From contig NZ_CP034783.1 in assembly GCF_006094435.1 (NCBI RefSeq), positions 6,723,001 to 6,787,000 of the forward strand: DNA of 64,000 bases. Reading direction: 5' to 3'. The stretch comes from Pseudomonas sp. MPC6. Its GTDB lineage: Bacteria; Pseudomonadota; Gammaproteobacteria; Pseudomonadales; Pseudomonadaceae. The translations under genes and the position numbers were made by a program. This document shows, piece after piece, positions 20,770-28,825 of this stretch (positions are counted from its first letter, which is position 1; each line of letters opens with the position of its first letter). The notes beneath the pieces were generated by a model. That model was not told the DNA's origin. It saw only the letters and a program-made list of their open reading frames with translations, and made no database searches.

Positions 20770-21735
20770 TTATTGCGTTTTGGCAACGGCCGCCGGCGGC
20801 GTCCAGATCACGTCTTTGATGCTCAGCGGCTTGGGAATCAGCTTGAGCTGATGGAAGCTGTCGGCAATTTTCTGTTGGGCGGCGACCACTTCAGGGGTCA
20901 GGAACAGTGCGCCGTAGCCCTGGCGTTTCACCGAGGTCAGGGTGATGTCTTCCGGCAGGCCGAGCAGCGGCGAGACCTGTTTGGTCACCTCGACGGGATT
21001 GGCCTTGGACCATTCACCGACCGCGCGCACTTCTTCCACCAGGGTCTTGATCACCTCGGGATTTTTCTGCGCGTAGGGTTTGGTCGCCAGGTAGAACTGA
21101 TGGTTGTCGACGATGCCTTGGCCATCACGCAGGGTGCGGGCTTGCAACTGCTGTTCGGCAGCCGCCTGGTACGGGTCCCAGATCACCCAGGCATCGACGC
21201 TGCCACGCTCGAACGCGGCGCGGGCATCGGCCGGTGGCAGGAACACGGTCTGGATGTCGGTGTATTTGAGGCCGGCGTCTTCCAGCGCACGGACCAGCAG
21301 GTAGTGCACGTTGGAGCCTTTGTTCAGGACGACTTTCTTGCCCTTGAGCTCCTGTACCGATTTGATCGGCGAGTCCTTCGGCACCAGGATCGCTTCGCTG
21401 TGCGGCGCCGGTGGTTCATAGGCGACGTAGAGCAGATCGGCGCCGGCCGCCTGGGCGAATACCGGTGGCGTTTCGCCGGTGACGCCGAAGTCGATGGAGC
21501 CGACGTTCAGGCCTTCCAGCAGCTGCGGGCCACCGGGAAATTCGGTCCATTGCACGTCCACGCCTTGGGCGGCGAGGCGTTTTTCCAGGGTGCCTTTGGC
21601 TTTGAGCAGCACCAGGGTGCCGTACTTTTGATAACCGATCCGTAAGGTCTCGGCCTGAGCTTGAGTAATGACGCCGAAGGACACAGCCGCAGCAAACAGA
21701 GCGACCAGACCACGACGCAAAATGACAGTGCGCAT
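20770..21735 (-). CDS. ssuA: Aliphatic sulfonate-binding periplasmic protein SsuA
   Basis: The ATG at 21735 follows AAAGGAGAGCGCT and gives 321 aa with a clear signal peptide (LVALFAAAVSFGVITQAQA). The mature part starts ETLRIGYQKYGTLVLLKAKG, typical of the SsuA/TauA/NrtA-type family. It captures sulfonates for SsuC/SsuB. An upstream frame start at 21771 lacks a better ribosome site. Confidence 0.94.
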   Translation of the reverse strand: MRTVILRRGLVALFAAAVSFGVITQAQAETLRIGYQKYGTLVLLKAKGTLEKRLAAQGVDVQWTEFPGGPQLLEGLNVGSIDFGVTGETPPVFAQAAGADLLYVAYEPPAPHSEAILVPKDSPIKSVQELKGKKVVLNKGSNVHYLLVRALEDAGLKYTDIQTVFLPPADARAAFERGSVDAWVIWDPYQAAAEQQLQARTLRDGQGIVDNHQFYLATKPYAQKNPEVIKTLVEEVRAVGEWSKANPVEVTKQVSPLLGLPEDITLTSVKRQGYGALFLTPEVVAAQQKIADSFHQLKLIPKPLSIKDVIWTPPAAVAKTQ

Positions 21736-21836
21736 AGCGCTCTCCTTTTTGCAGTAGGGTTTTGGCTGCACCTGCTTGCCCGTTAGCGGGCCAGTAAGGT
21801 GAGTACTTCAAATTCAGGTGTGGCTAAAGTGCGGGC

Positions 21837-22430
21837 TTAAATGCTCCAGCGAGCACTCAACAAACGTTCATTCAACAGGTTCGGGTCGATCGGCTTTGGC
21901 CGTCGGGCCATGGCGCTGAAAAACAGCTCCAGCGATTCGCTCAATCGTTGCTCCAGCTCCGGCGCCAATTGCGCCAGGGCGCTGCCTTCGCCATAAGCGA
22001 TCTGGCTGTCGACGGCGAAAATCCCATGGAGCATTTCCTGGGCCTTCAATGCCGACAACACCGGCTTGAGCGCGTAATCCACCGCCAGCATGTGGGCGAT
22101 GCTGCCACCGGTGGCCATCGGCAACACCACTTTATGGGCCAGCGCGCGCTCGGGCAGCAGGTCCAGCACGGTTTTCAATGCGCCGGAGAACGATGCCTTG
22201 TAGACCGGGGTCGCGATCAGCAGCCCGTCAGCATTTTCAATCTGTTGCAGCAGGTCGATCACCTTCGGGCTGTCGAACCGTGCGTGCAGCAAGTCTTCGG
22301 CCGGGAAGTCCCGTACCTGATAACTCACCACTTCCACACCTTGCTCCTGCAACCAACGTTGCGAGCGTTCCAGCAGCACCCCGGAACGGGAGCGTTGGCT
22401 GGGACTGCCACCGAGTGAGACAACCAGCAT
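21837..22430 (-). CDS. ssuE: NAD(P)H-dependent FMN reductase SsuE
   Basis: A 197-aa flavodoxin-fold reductase: [20 protein letters not shown] at the flavin phosphate loop and [24 protein letters not shown]. It is the first gene of the leftward ssuEADCBF cluster and supplies FMNH2 to SsuD. About 100 bases separate it from ssuA. Confidence 0.94.
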   Translation of the reverse strand: MLVVSLGGSPSQRSRSGVLLERSQRWLQEQGVEVVSYQVRDFPAEDLLHARFDSPKVIDLLQQIENADGLLIATPVYKASFSGALKTVLDLLPERALAHKVVLPMATGGSIAHMLAVDYALKPVLSALKAQEMLHGIFAVDSQIAYGEGSALAQLAPELEQRLSESLELFFSAMARRPKPIDPNLLNERLLSARWSI

Positions 22431-22502
22431 TCAGACGATTCCTTGTACGGTGTTGGCGATTCGCGGTTTGCGGTCTCGCGTTGATGGAGAGACCTTAACA
22501 GG

Positions 22503-22524
22503 TGATTTATATATCTATAAATCA
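22503..22524. promoter_or_regulatory. Perfect 9-bp-arm palindrome upstream of ssuE
   Basis: TGATTTATA-TATC-TATAAATCA is a perfect dyad about 73-94 bases upstream of the ssuE start, in an AT-rich region. Beside it, TTATTC occurs twice (around 22528 and 22540). This is a candidate operator for a sulfur-starvation activator such as CysB; the protein is inference. Confidence 0.5.
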
Positions 22525-22657
22525 TAATTATTCATTTAGTTATTCGTTAAAGTTCTATGCGAACTATTTTTCCCCAGGCAAAAAAACAGGCCATCGAAAT
22601 GGCCTGAAATCCCCTGCTTTTATGGATGATTTGAATCTTGCACTGGCCGGTCTGCCG

Positions 22658-22680
22658 CCTTCGCGGGCAAGCCCGCGATA
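22658..22680. repeat. Single REP half (fragment)
   Basis: CCTTCGCGGGCAAGCCCGCG is an unpaired REP core with a self-complementary centre, just past the lsfA stop. Confidence 0.6.
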
Positions 22681-22700
22681 GCGATTGCGGCCATACAGCA

Positions 22701-23339
22701 CTATTTGTTCGGCTGCGGCGTCAGACGCAGGTACGGCTTCACCGCGCGATACCCCTGGGGAAAGCGTTTCCTGATCTCATCTTCATCCTTGAGCGACGGC
22801 ACGATCACCACTTCATCACCGTCCTGCCAGTTGGCCGGGGTTGCCACCTTGTAGTTATCCGTGAGTTGCAGCGAATCGATCACCCGCAGGATTTCATTGA
22901 AGTTTCGACCGGTGCTCGCCGGATAGGTGATGGTCAACCGGACCTTTTTGTTCGGGTCGATCACAAACAACGAACGTACGGTCAAGGTGTCATTGGCGTT
23001 GGGGTGGATCAGGTCATAGAGGTCCGACACCTTGCGATCGGCATCGGCCAGGATCGGGAAGTTGACGATCGTGTTCTGGGTTTCGTTGATGTCTTCGATC
23101 CATCGGTGGTGCGAATCCACCGGGTCTACCGACAACGCGATGGCCTTGACCCCACGTTGGGCGAACTCGTCTTTCAACTTGGCCGTGAAGCCGAGTTCAG
23201 TAGTGCACACGGGTGTGAAGTCCGCCGGGTGGGAAAACAGCACGCCCCAGCTATCACCCAGCCACTCGTGAAAACGGAGGGTGCCGACGCTGGAATCCTG
23301 TTCGAAATCGGGGGCGGTATCGCCCAGTCTGAGGCTCAT
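22701..23339 (-). CDS. lsfA: 1-Cys peroxiredoxin LsfA
   Basis: I chose the ATG at 23339 (MSLRLGDTAPDFEQDSS), giving 212 aa, the usual Prx6-type length. The peroxidatic cysteine is in HPADFTPVCTTELG; there is no resolving Cys in the C-terminal part. It reduces peroxides and is linked to the ssu locus in Pseudomonas, where it is made under sulfate starvation. Confidence 0.92.
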   Translation of the reverse strand: MSLRLGDTAPDFEQDSSVGTLRFHEWLGDSWGVLFSHPADFTPVCTTELGFTAKLKDEFAQRGVKAIALSVDPVDSHHRWIEDINETQNTIVNFPILADADRKVSDLYDLIHPNANDTLTVRSLFVIDPNKKVRLTITYPASTGRNFNEILRVIDSLQLTDNYKVATPANWQDGDEVVIVPSLKDEDEIRKRFPQGYRAVKPYLRLTPQPNK

Positions 23340-23387
23340 GGTGCTGCTCCTGGTGAGTGCTGGATGAGCCCAACTGTGCCTGTATTT

Positions 23388-23409
23388 TTTATTCATTAAA
23401 AAGAATAAA
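23388..23409. promoter_or_regulatory. TTTATTC/GAATAAA dyad upstream of lsfA
   Basis: TTTATTC (23388-23394) and GAATAAA (23403-23409) are perfect 7-bp arms around ATTAAAAA, about 50-70 bases upstream of the lsfA ATG. The same half-site occurs near ssuE and the porin at 24973. Confidence 0.5.
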
Positions 23410-23530
23410 TATCGATTTGTTTAGACCATAAATGAATATTAAATATCTGTTCACTGGACTTGATCCTGCCGCGGGGCGACTCTCCGCGACAAGGTTCGAG
23501 AAGGCCTTGAGTCGCTGCAAAAAAGCGCGA

Positions 23531-23568
23531 TTTCGACGAAGGCTCACGGCGTGAGCCTGCTATCGAAA
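23531..23568. repeat. Long imperfect hairpin between lsfA and the porin gene
   Basis: Inner arms GGCTCAC/GTGAGCC (23541-23547, 23551-23557) are perfect with loop GGC. Outer arms TTTCGA/TCGAAA (23531-23536, 23563-23568) also pair. It is not the TGTAGGAGC REP family and may be another repeat or part of a transcription end. Confidence 0.6.
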
Positions 23569-23572
23569 ACGT

Positions 23573-23611
23573 AAAAGCCCCGCCCGGCGTGATGCCGGGC
23601 GGGGCTTTTTT
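23573..23611 (-). terminator. Rho-independent terminator of the first OprD-type porin
   Basis: AAAAGCCCCGCCCGGC / GCCGGGCGGGGCTTTTTT is a long GC stem with T runs on both sides, so it can work on either strand. It lies 22 bases beyond the porin stop. Confidence 0.88.
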
Positions 23612-23632
23612 ACATCGCTGACGCGAGCGCTA

Positions 23633-24973
23633 TTACAACAGCGGGATCGAGTAGCTGAGGATCAGGCGGTTTTCGTCCTGGTCGCGAACGCCCGGGATGT
23701 TGGTGCGCCATGTCGCGTTTTTCCACATGAAACCAACGTTTTTCAACGGCCCCTCAGGTACGACGTAACCCACGGTCAGGTCGCGTTCCCACTCGGAACG
23801 GTTGGCGTTGTTTTGCACACCACCGGCGTTGACGGTATCGATGTCGTCGCCACGCAAGTAAACCAGGCCAGCGGTCAAGCCAGGCACGCCGACCTTCGCG
23901 AAATCGTAGGCATAGCGAGCCTGCCAGGTGCGCTCACCGGCACGGCCAAACTTCTGGATCTGCATGTCAGTGATGGTGTAGTTCGACGAACCGTCGCCCT
24001 GGTTCAACCAAGGGAAGTCGCTGCTACCGTTGCTGACCTGGTAACCGGCACCGAAGGTGTGACCGGCAACGGTGTACAGGAACAGACCGCTGTACAGGTT
24101 GTTGTCGACCTTGCCCTTGCCGCTCGGCATACCGGTGTAGTTGCCGTTGCTGTAGTAAGCCGGGGTATTGCTGTTGGCACCGTCATCGGAGCTGTTGAAG
24201 TAGCGCAAGTCAGACTTCAATACGCCCGGACCGATGGCCCAGTTATGCACCAGCCCCAAGAAGTGCTGCTTGTAGAAGTCTTCGAGGTTGCCGTAGTAAT
24301 ACTGGGCCGTCAGGTCTTTGGTGATTTTGTAGTCACCGCCGCCGTAGATGAATTTGTTGCTGTTGGCGACACGCGGGTTGGCGCCACCGATGCTCAGCTC
24401 TTCATTGCTGCTGGAGTTACGGCCCTTGACGTGCTCGATCTGGCCACCGATCAGGGTCAGGTTTTTGATCTCGCCGGAGGTGATCTGGCCACCCTGCCAG
24501 GTTTGCGGCAACAGGCGACCGTCGTTGGTCACGATAACGGGCAGTTTTGGCTGCAGGGTGCCCAGCTTCAACTCGGTCTGGGAGATCTTGGCCTTGGCCG
24601 TCAGGCCCAGGCTGGAAAAGTTATCGACCGCTTCGCCGTTGGATTCGCTTGGGAAAACGGTGCCACCGTAGGCCGCGCCGTTGGCTGCACCGTTAGTGCC
24701 GCCGCCCGAATCCAGACGCACGCCCAACAGGCCGATGGCGTCGACGCCGAGGCCTACGGTGCCTTGGGTATACCCGGAGATGAACCGCAGATCGAAGCCT
24801 TGGCCCCATTCTTCGTTTCTGCTTGGATTGGCAGCACCGCTACGGTTATCCGTGTTGATGTAGAAGTTGCGCAGCCCCAATGTTGCCTTGCTGTCTTCGA
24901 TGAAACCGGCGGCGCCTGCCTGCTGCGCCAAAACCCCTACGGCCACAGCCAGGGCCAAGGTGGACTTGTTCAT
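23633..24973 (-). CDS. OprD-family outer-membrane porin (copy 1)
   Basis: A 446-aa porin with signal peptide MNKSTLALAVAVGVLAQQAG and a mature part starting AAGFIEDSKATLGLRNFYIN. Alternating aromatic beta-strand patterns run to the C-terminus, which ends in RLILSYSIPLL. Substrate is unknown; OprD members take basic amino acids or carboxylates. Position beside the sulfur genes suggests sulfonate or organosulfur uptake (inference). Its first 30 or so codons match the next porin almost exactly. Confidence 0.9.
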   Translation of the reverse strand: MNKSTLALAVAVGVLAQQAGAAGFIEDSKATLGLRNFYINTDNRSGAANPSRNEEWGQGFDLRFISGYTQGTVGLGVDAIGLLGVRLDSGGGTNGAANGAAYGGTVFPSESNGEAVDNFSSLGLTAKAKISQTELKLGTLQPKLPVIVTNDGRLLPQTWQGGQITSGEIKNLTLIGGQIEHVKGRNSSSNEELSIGGANPRVANSNKFIYGGGDYKITKDLTAQYYYGNLEDFYKQHFLGLVHNWAIGPGVLKSDLRYFNSSDDGANSNTPAYYSNGNYTGMPSGKGKVDNNLYSGLFLYTVAGHTFGAGYQVSNGSSDFPWLNQGDGSSNYTITDMQIQKFGRAGERTWQARYAYDFAKVGVPGLTAGLVYLRGDDIDTVNAGGVQNNANRSEWERDLTVGYVVPEGPLKNVGFMWKNATWRTNIPGVRDQDENRLILSYSIPLL

Positions 24974-25011
24974 GTTTCGCTCCTTTCATTTCTAATTTTT
25001 TACGGTCCAGG

Positions 25012-25031
25012 TCCTGGGTCGAGTGCCCGGA
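25012..25031 (-). promoter_or_regulatory. Leader hairpin of porin copy 1
   Basis: TCCTGGG / CCCGGA with a 7-base loop and one bulged base begins 39 bases upstream of the porin start. A stem at exactly the same distance is found before porin copy 2. It is likely to be in the 5' UTR. Confidence 0.55.
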
Positions 25032-25121
25032 TCCTGGAGGCGCAATCAGCGCCGTGCTGCGGTTGCCCACCGCGATGCGGCCGGCATGATAATCGCAAAA
25101 TAATTTATTTCATCATTTTTT

Positions 25122-25138
25122 TATTCCATTAAGGAATA
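25122..25138. promoter_or_regulatory. TATTCC/GGAATA dyad upstream of porin copy 1
   Basis: Perfect 6-bp arms TATTCC (25122-25127) and GGAATA (25133-25138) around ATTAA, about 150 bases upstream of the start. Related to the lsfA dyad. Confidence 0.45.
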
Positions 25139-25340
25139 TAGATTTGCAGCCTTTATCCAGGGCCGGGATACGGGGTATCCGCCAGTAAGCCAAATCAAAT
25201 CGGGTTGTTACTGCTGTCTGGGGCGGGTGTTTACCGGGCCTGACGAGTGCCTGATGGATGCACTTTAAGGGGCGGAAACAAAAACTAAAAAGAATAAAAA
25301 ATTAGCATCATTGACAATTTTGGAATAACAAAAAAAATCC

Positions 25341-25376
25341 AAAAAAAAGCCTCGCCCCAGCAGGGCAAGGCTTTTT
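25341..25376 (-). terminator. Terminator of porin copy 2
   Basis: Minus-strand stem GCCTTGCCC / GGGCGAGGC (one G-T pair) with flanking A and T runs, about 10 bases beyond the porin stop. The T run is long (TTTTTTTT). Confidence 0.85.
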
Positions 25377-25387
25377 CGGAGTATCTG

Positions 25388-26716
25388 TTACAGGAAGCTA
25401 TAGGTGTAGTTGAAGATCAGACGGGTCTGGTCCTGGTCGGCAATACCGGTATCGCTGCCACGGTAGGTGCCATGACGTAGCGTCGTGCCGAAACCTTTAA
25501 GAGGACCCTGCTGGATGACATAGTCCACTCGCAAGTCGCGTTCCCACTCGGACTGATCGCCACCAATGCCGTTGGCGGCTTTGATGTTATCGCCGTGCAG
25601 GTAGGCAATCGAGGTTTTCAGGCCTGGAACACCCAGGGAAGCGAAGTCGAGGGTGTACTGGCCGAAGGTGGTGTTTTCACCAGCCCGGACGAAGCCGTTG
25701 ATCATCGAATCGGTAAACGAATAGAAGCTCGCGCCGCCGGCCCCTTCGTTACGACCGTTGCCATCGACCACGTTGCCCTGGTTCAGGTAAACGAAGCCGC
25801 CGTCATCGCTGACACGCTGATGGCCGAGCAGGAACGCGTTGGCACCCAGGGTATAGGTGAACATGGCGCTCCAGGTCTTGTTATCGACCTCGCCCGGTGT
25901 CTTGGCGTAACCGCCGTTGTTATTGAACCGGTAGCCCACATCGCCGTTCTTGCCGTCGGAGCTGCTGTCGAAATAGCGCAGGTCAGACTTGAAGGACTGG
26001 TTGGCGCTGATCGGGAGGACGTGCACCAGGCCGAAGAAGTTCTGCTTGTAGTAATCTTCCAGGTTCGCATGGTAGTACTGCAGGGTGAGGTCTTTGGTGA
26101 CCTTCCAGTCCGCACCGGCATAACGGAATTGGTTGCTTTCCTCGGTGCCGCCAGCCACTGCCAGGCCGGTGGTGTTGGACGAAGCACGGCCCGCAGCGTG
26201 CTCGAGCTGGCCGACGTTGAGGGTCACGTTGTCGATTTCCTTGGAGGTGATGGTGCCACCTTCAAAGGTCTGGGGCAGCAGACGGCTGTCGTTCGCTACC
26301 AGAATCGGCATGTTGGGTTGCAGGGCGCCACCATAGTGGGCCTCGGTCTTCGAGAAGCGCGCCTTGACGTTACCTGCCACGCGGCTGTACGTGTCCGATG
26401 CCGAACCGTCGGTGTCGCTTGGGAAGAACGAGTTGTTATCCGGATGATGACCACGGCCACCCTCGAGGTGGATACCGAGGAGCGCCTGGGCGTCAAAACC
26501 AAAACCGACAATACCTTGGGTGAAGCCGGACAGATAATCGAACTTCAGGCCTTCAGCGGTTTCGCGCTGATCCGCGCCGCCATCGCGATTATCGTTGTTG
26601 TAGTACATGGTGCGGGAACTGATGGAAGCCTTGCTGTCTTCGATGAAACCCGCGGCGCCTGCCTGCTGCGCCAAAACCCCTACGGCCACGGCCAGAGCCA
26701 AGGTGGACTTGTTCAT
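25388..26716 (-). CDS. OprD-family outer-membrane porin (copy 2)
   Basis: A 442-aa porin with the same signal peptide as copy 1 and a mature part AAGFIEDSKASISSRTMYYN. It ends in RLIFNYTYSFL, a typical terminal aromatic strand. The two porins differ clearly beyond the N-terminus, so they probably take different substrates. It is the upstream member of the leftward pair, with its own leader and promoter region. Confidence 0.9.
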   Translation of the reverse strand: MNKSTLALAVAVGVLAQQAGAAGFIEDSKASISSRTMYYNNDNRDGGADQRETAEGLKFDYLSGFTQGIVGFGFDAQALLGIHLEGGRGHHPDNNSFFPSDTDGSASDTYSRVAGNVKARFSKTEAHYGGALQPNMPILVANDSRLLPQTFEGGTITSKEIDNVTLNVGQLEHAAGRASSNTTGLAVAGGTEESNQFRYAGADWKVTKDLTLQYYHANLEDYYKQNFFGLVHVLPISANQSFKSDLRYFDSSSDGKNGDVGYRFNNNGGYAKTPGEVDNKTWSAMFTYTLGANAFLLGHQRVSDDGGFVYLNQGNVVDGNGRNEGAGGASFYSFTDSMINGFVRAGENTTFGQYTLDFASLGVPGLKTSIAYLHGDNIKAANGIGGDQSEWERDLRVDYVIQQGPLKGFGTTLRHGTYRGSDTGIADQDQTRLIFNYTYSFL

Positions 26717-26754
26717 TGTGTCGCTCCTCTCGTTTCTAATTCTTGTAGTCCTGG

Positions 26755-26775
26755 TCCCGGGTCATCTGCCCGGGA
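26755..26775 (-). promoter_or_regulatory. Leader hairpin of porin copy 2
   Basis: TCCCGGG / CCCGGGA, 7-bp perfect arms with a 7-base loop, starts 39 bases upstream of the ATG at 26716. Matches the position and loop size of the copy 1 leader. Confidence 0.6.
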
Positions 26776-27152
26776 TCCTAAGATGCGCGATTAGCGCCAG
26801 ACCGTGACCCACAAGTCAATCGTAACCATGTGTGTCTACGACCATAGTCTAATCCCCGGTTTTTTAGTCATTGAGCGGTCATGAGCTCGTCATAATCCCA
26901 AAAAGAACTATCAAAAAAAATTTCTTATGCTTTTTGGAATAAAGTCCACCCGCGAAATAGAGCGATCGCCCTAAACGCAAATTCCTAAAAGGTATTTGTA
27001 ATAAATTTTTTAGATCGATAGGCCCTGACGCAATTCGGTAACATTCCCCCCGAAAACGGCGATGCCAGGCCAACCAAACGCGCACTATCCGGTCGATTTA
27101 TTACAGTTTGTGTATCGCTCGCATTTTCTCTGACGGATCATGCGACGAACCC
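26776..27152. promoter_or_regulatory. AT-rich upstream region of porin copy 2
   Basis: No gene was seen. On the minus strand this carries the promoter of porin copy 2. It contains TTATGC-TTTTT-GGAATAA (26925-26942), a weak variant of the dyads near lsfA and porin copy 1. Confidence 0.4.
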
Positions 27153-27242
27153 TGTAGGAGCCGGCTTGCTGGCGAACGCGGCATGTCAGGCGACATCAAT
27201 GTTGAATGTGACGGCCTCTTCGCTGGCAAGCCAGCTCCTACA
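27153..27242. repeat. REP doublet
   Basis: TGTAGGAGCCGGCTTGCTGG / CCAGCTCCTACA-type arms. The spacer (TGTCAGGCGACATCAATGTT) resembles the 6052 and 34857 spacers. Lies past the argA stop. Confidence 0.85.
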
Positions 27243-27279
27243 GGGGTCGTGTCGAAGAATGGACAGACCCCAATAGGTG

Positions 27280-28578
27280 TCAGAGGGTTTTTTCGAAGAT
27301 CTTCGAGTTGCGCTGATAGTTGTACAGCGAAGCCCGGGCCGATGGCAGACGTTCGACACTGCTTGGCACAAAACCACGCTCGCGAAACCAGTGGGCGGTC
27401 CGGGTCGTCAGGACGAACAAGGTATTGAGCCCCTGCGCCCGTGCGCGGGTCTCGATCCGTTCCAGCAGCTCATCCCCGCGCCCGCCATGGCGGTACTCCG
27501 GGTTCACCGCCAGACAGGCCAGCTCCCCGGCATCCGAATCGGCAATCTGATACAGCGCCGCACAGGCGATGATCATCCCTTCGCGCTCGACCACGCTGAA
27601 CTGCTCGATCTCACGCTCCAGCACTTCGCGGGAACGGCGCACCAGAATCCCCTGCTCTTCCAGCGGGCTGATCAGATCCAGCAACCCACCGACGTCTTCA
27701 ATGGCCGCTTCGCGCACAATTTCGAATTGCTCCTGGGCCACCAGCGTACCGCCACCATCACGGGTGAACAGTTCGGTCAGCAATGCGCCGTTTTCGACAT
27801 AACTGACGATATGACTGCGGGCGACACCGCCGCGACAGGCTTCAGCGGCTGCGTCCAGCAGTTCGCCCTGATAGTCGCTGCCCAAACGCTGCAAATGCGC
27901 CGGCACCTGCTGCGGACGCAACTCGCGAACCAGACGCCCGTTTTCGTCGATAAGGCCGAGGTCGGCGCCGAACAACAGCAGTTTGTCCGCCTCGAGGTCG
28001 ATGGCCGCGCGCGTGGCGACATCTTCGCAGGCGAGGTTGAAAATCTCGCCGGTCGGCGAGTAGCCCAACGGCGACAGCAGCACGATGGAGCGCTCATCCA
28101 GCAGGCGGTTGATGCCCTTGCGATCGACCCGGCGCACCTCTCCGGTGTGGTGATAGTCGACGCCTTCCAGCACGCCGATCGGCCGCGCCGTCACCAGGTT
28201 GCCGCTGGCCACCCGCAGGCGCGAGCCCTGCATCGGCGATGAGGCCATGTCCATCGACAGTCGCGCTTCGATGGCGATGCGCAACTGGCCGACCGCATCG
28301 ATCACACACTCGAGGGTCGCGGCATCGGTGATGCGCATGCCGTGGTGGTAATGCGGGGTCAGGCCGCGGGCGGCAAGGCGGGTTTCAATTTGTGGACGGG
28401 AACCGTGCACCAGCACCAGTCGCACGCCCAGGCTGTGCAACAGCACCAGGTCGTGGACGATATTGCCGAAGTTCGGGTGCTCGACGCCGTCGCCGGGGAG
28501 CATGACGACAAAGGTGCAATCGCGGTGGGCGTTGATGTAGGGCGAAGCGTGACGAAGCCAATTGACGTATTCGGGCAT
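27280..28578 (-). CDS. argA: N-acetylglutamate synthase ArgA
   Basis: The ATG at 28578 gives 432 aa (MPEYVNWLRHASPYINAHRD), the classical ArgA length; the frame opens 30 bases earlier without need. The N-terminal part is an amino-acid-kinase-like domain (residues 1 to about 280, including LVLVHGSRPQIE) and the C-terminal part a GNAT acetyltransferase (LACLAVNPEYRHGGRGDELL). It makes N-acetylglutamate from acetyl-CoA, the first arginine step, and is normally feedback-inhibited by arginine. Confidence 0.96.
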   Translation of the reverse strand: MPEYVNWLRHASPYINAHRDCTFVVMLPGDGVEHPNFGNIVHDLVLLHSLGVRLVLVHGSRPQIETRLAARGLTPHYHHGMRITDAATLECVIDAVGQLRIAIEARLSMDMASSPMQGSRLRVASGNLVTARPIGVLEGVDYHHTGEVRRVDRKGINRLLDERSIVLLSPLGYSPTGEIFNLACEDVATRAAIDLEADKLLLFGADLGLIDENGRLVRELRPQQVPAHLQRLGSDYQGELLDAAAEACRGGVARSHIVSYVENGALLTELFTRDGGGTLVAQEQFEIVREAAIEDVGGLLDLISPLEEQGILVRRSREVLEREIEQFSVVEREGMIIACAALYQIADSDAGELACLAVNPEYRHGGRGDELLERIETRARAQGLNTLFVLTTRTAHWFRERGFVPSSVERLPSARASLYNYQRNSKIFEKTL

Positions 28579-28725
28579 GAACCTGGGCCTGTTATAAATA
28601 GCAGCCAAAAAATGGGCGAAACAGAAAATGCACAGCGGGCTGATGGTTATCGTCGGAACAGGCTAGGCGACACGCGCGTTCTCCTCATGAATACGGGTTG
28701 GAACCCTGGCAATTTAACCGCCCCC

Positions 28726-28825
28726 TGTAGGAGCGAGCTTGCTCGCGAAGGATGTGAGAGCACCGCATGCATTCAGGCAGCCCCCGTCATCGTTAACGTC
28801 CATCGCGAGCAAGCTCGCTCCTACA
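28726..28825. repeat. REP doublet that reaches into the end of argE
   Basis: TGTAGGAGCGAGCTTGCTCG and inverse CGAGCAAGCTCGCTCCTACA. The spacer is the inverted version of that in the elements at 10437 and 37917. The right end overlaps the argE stop codon (28821-28823). Confidence 0.88.
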
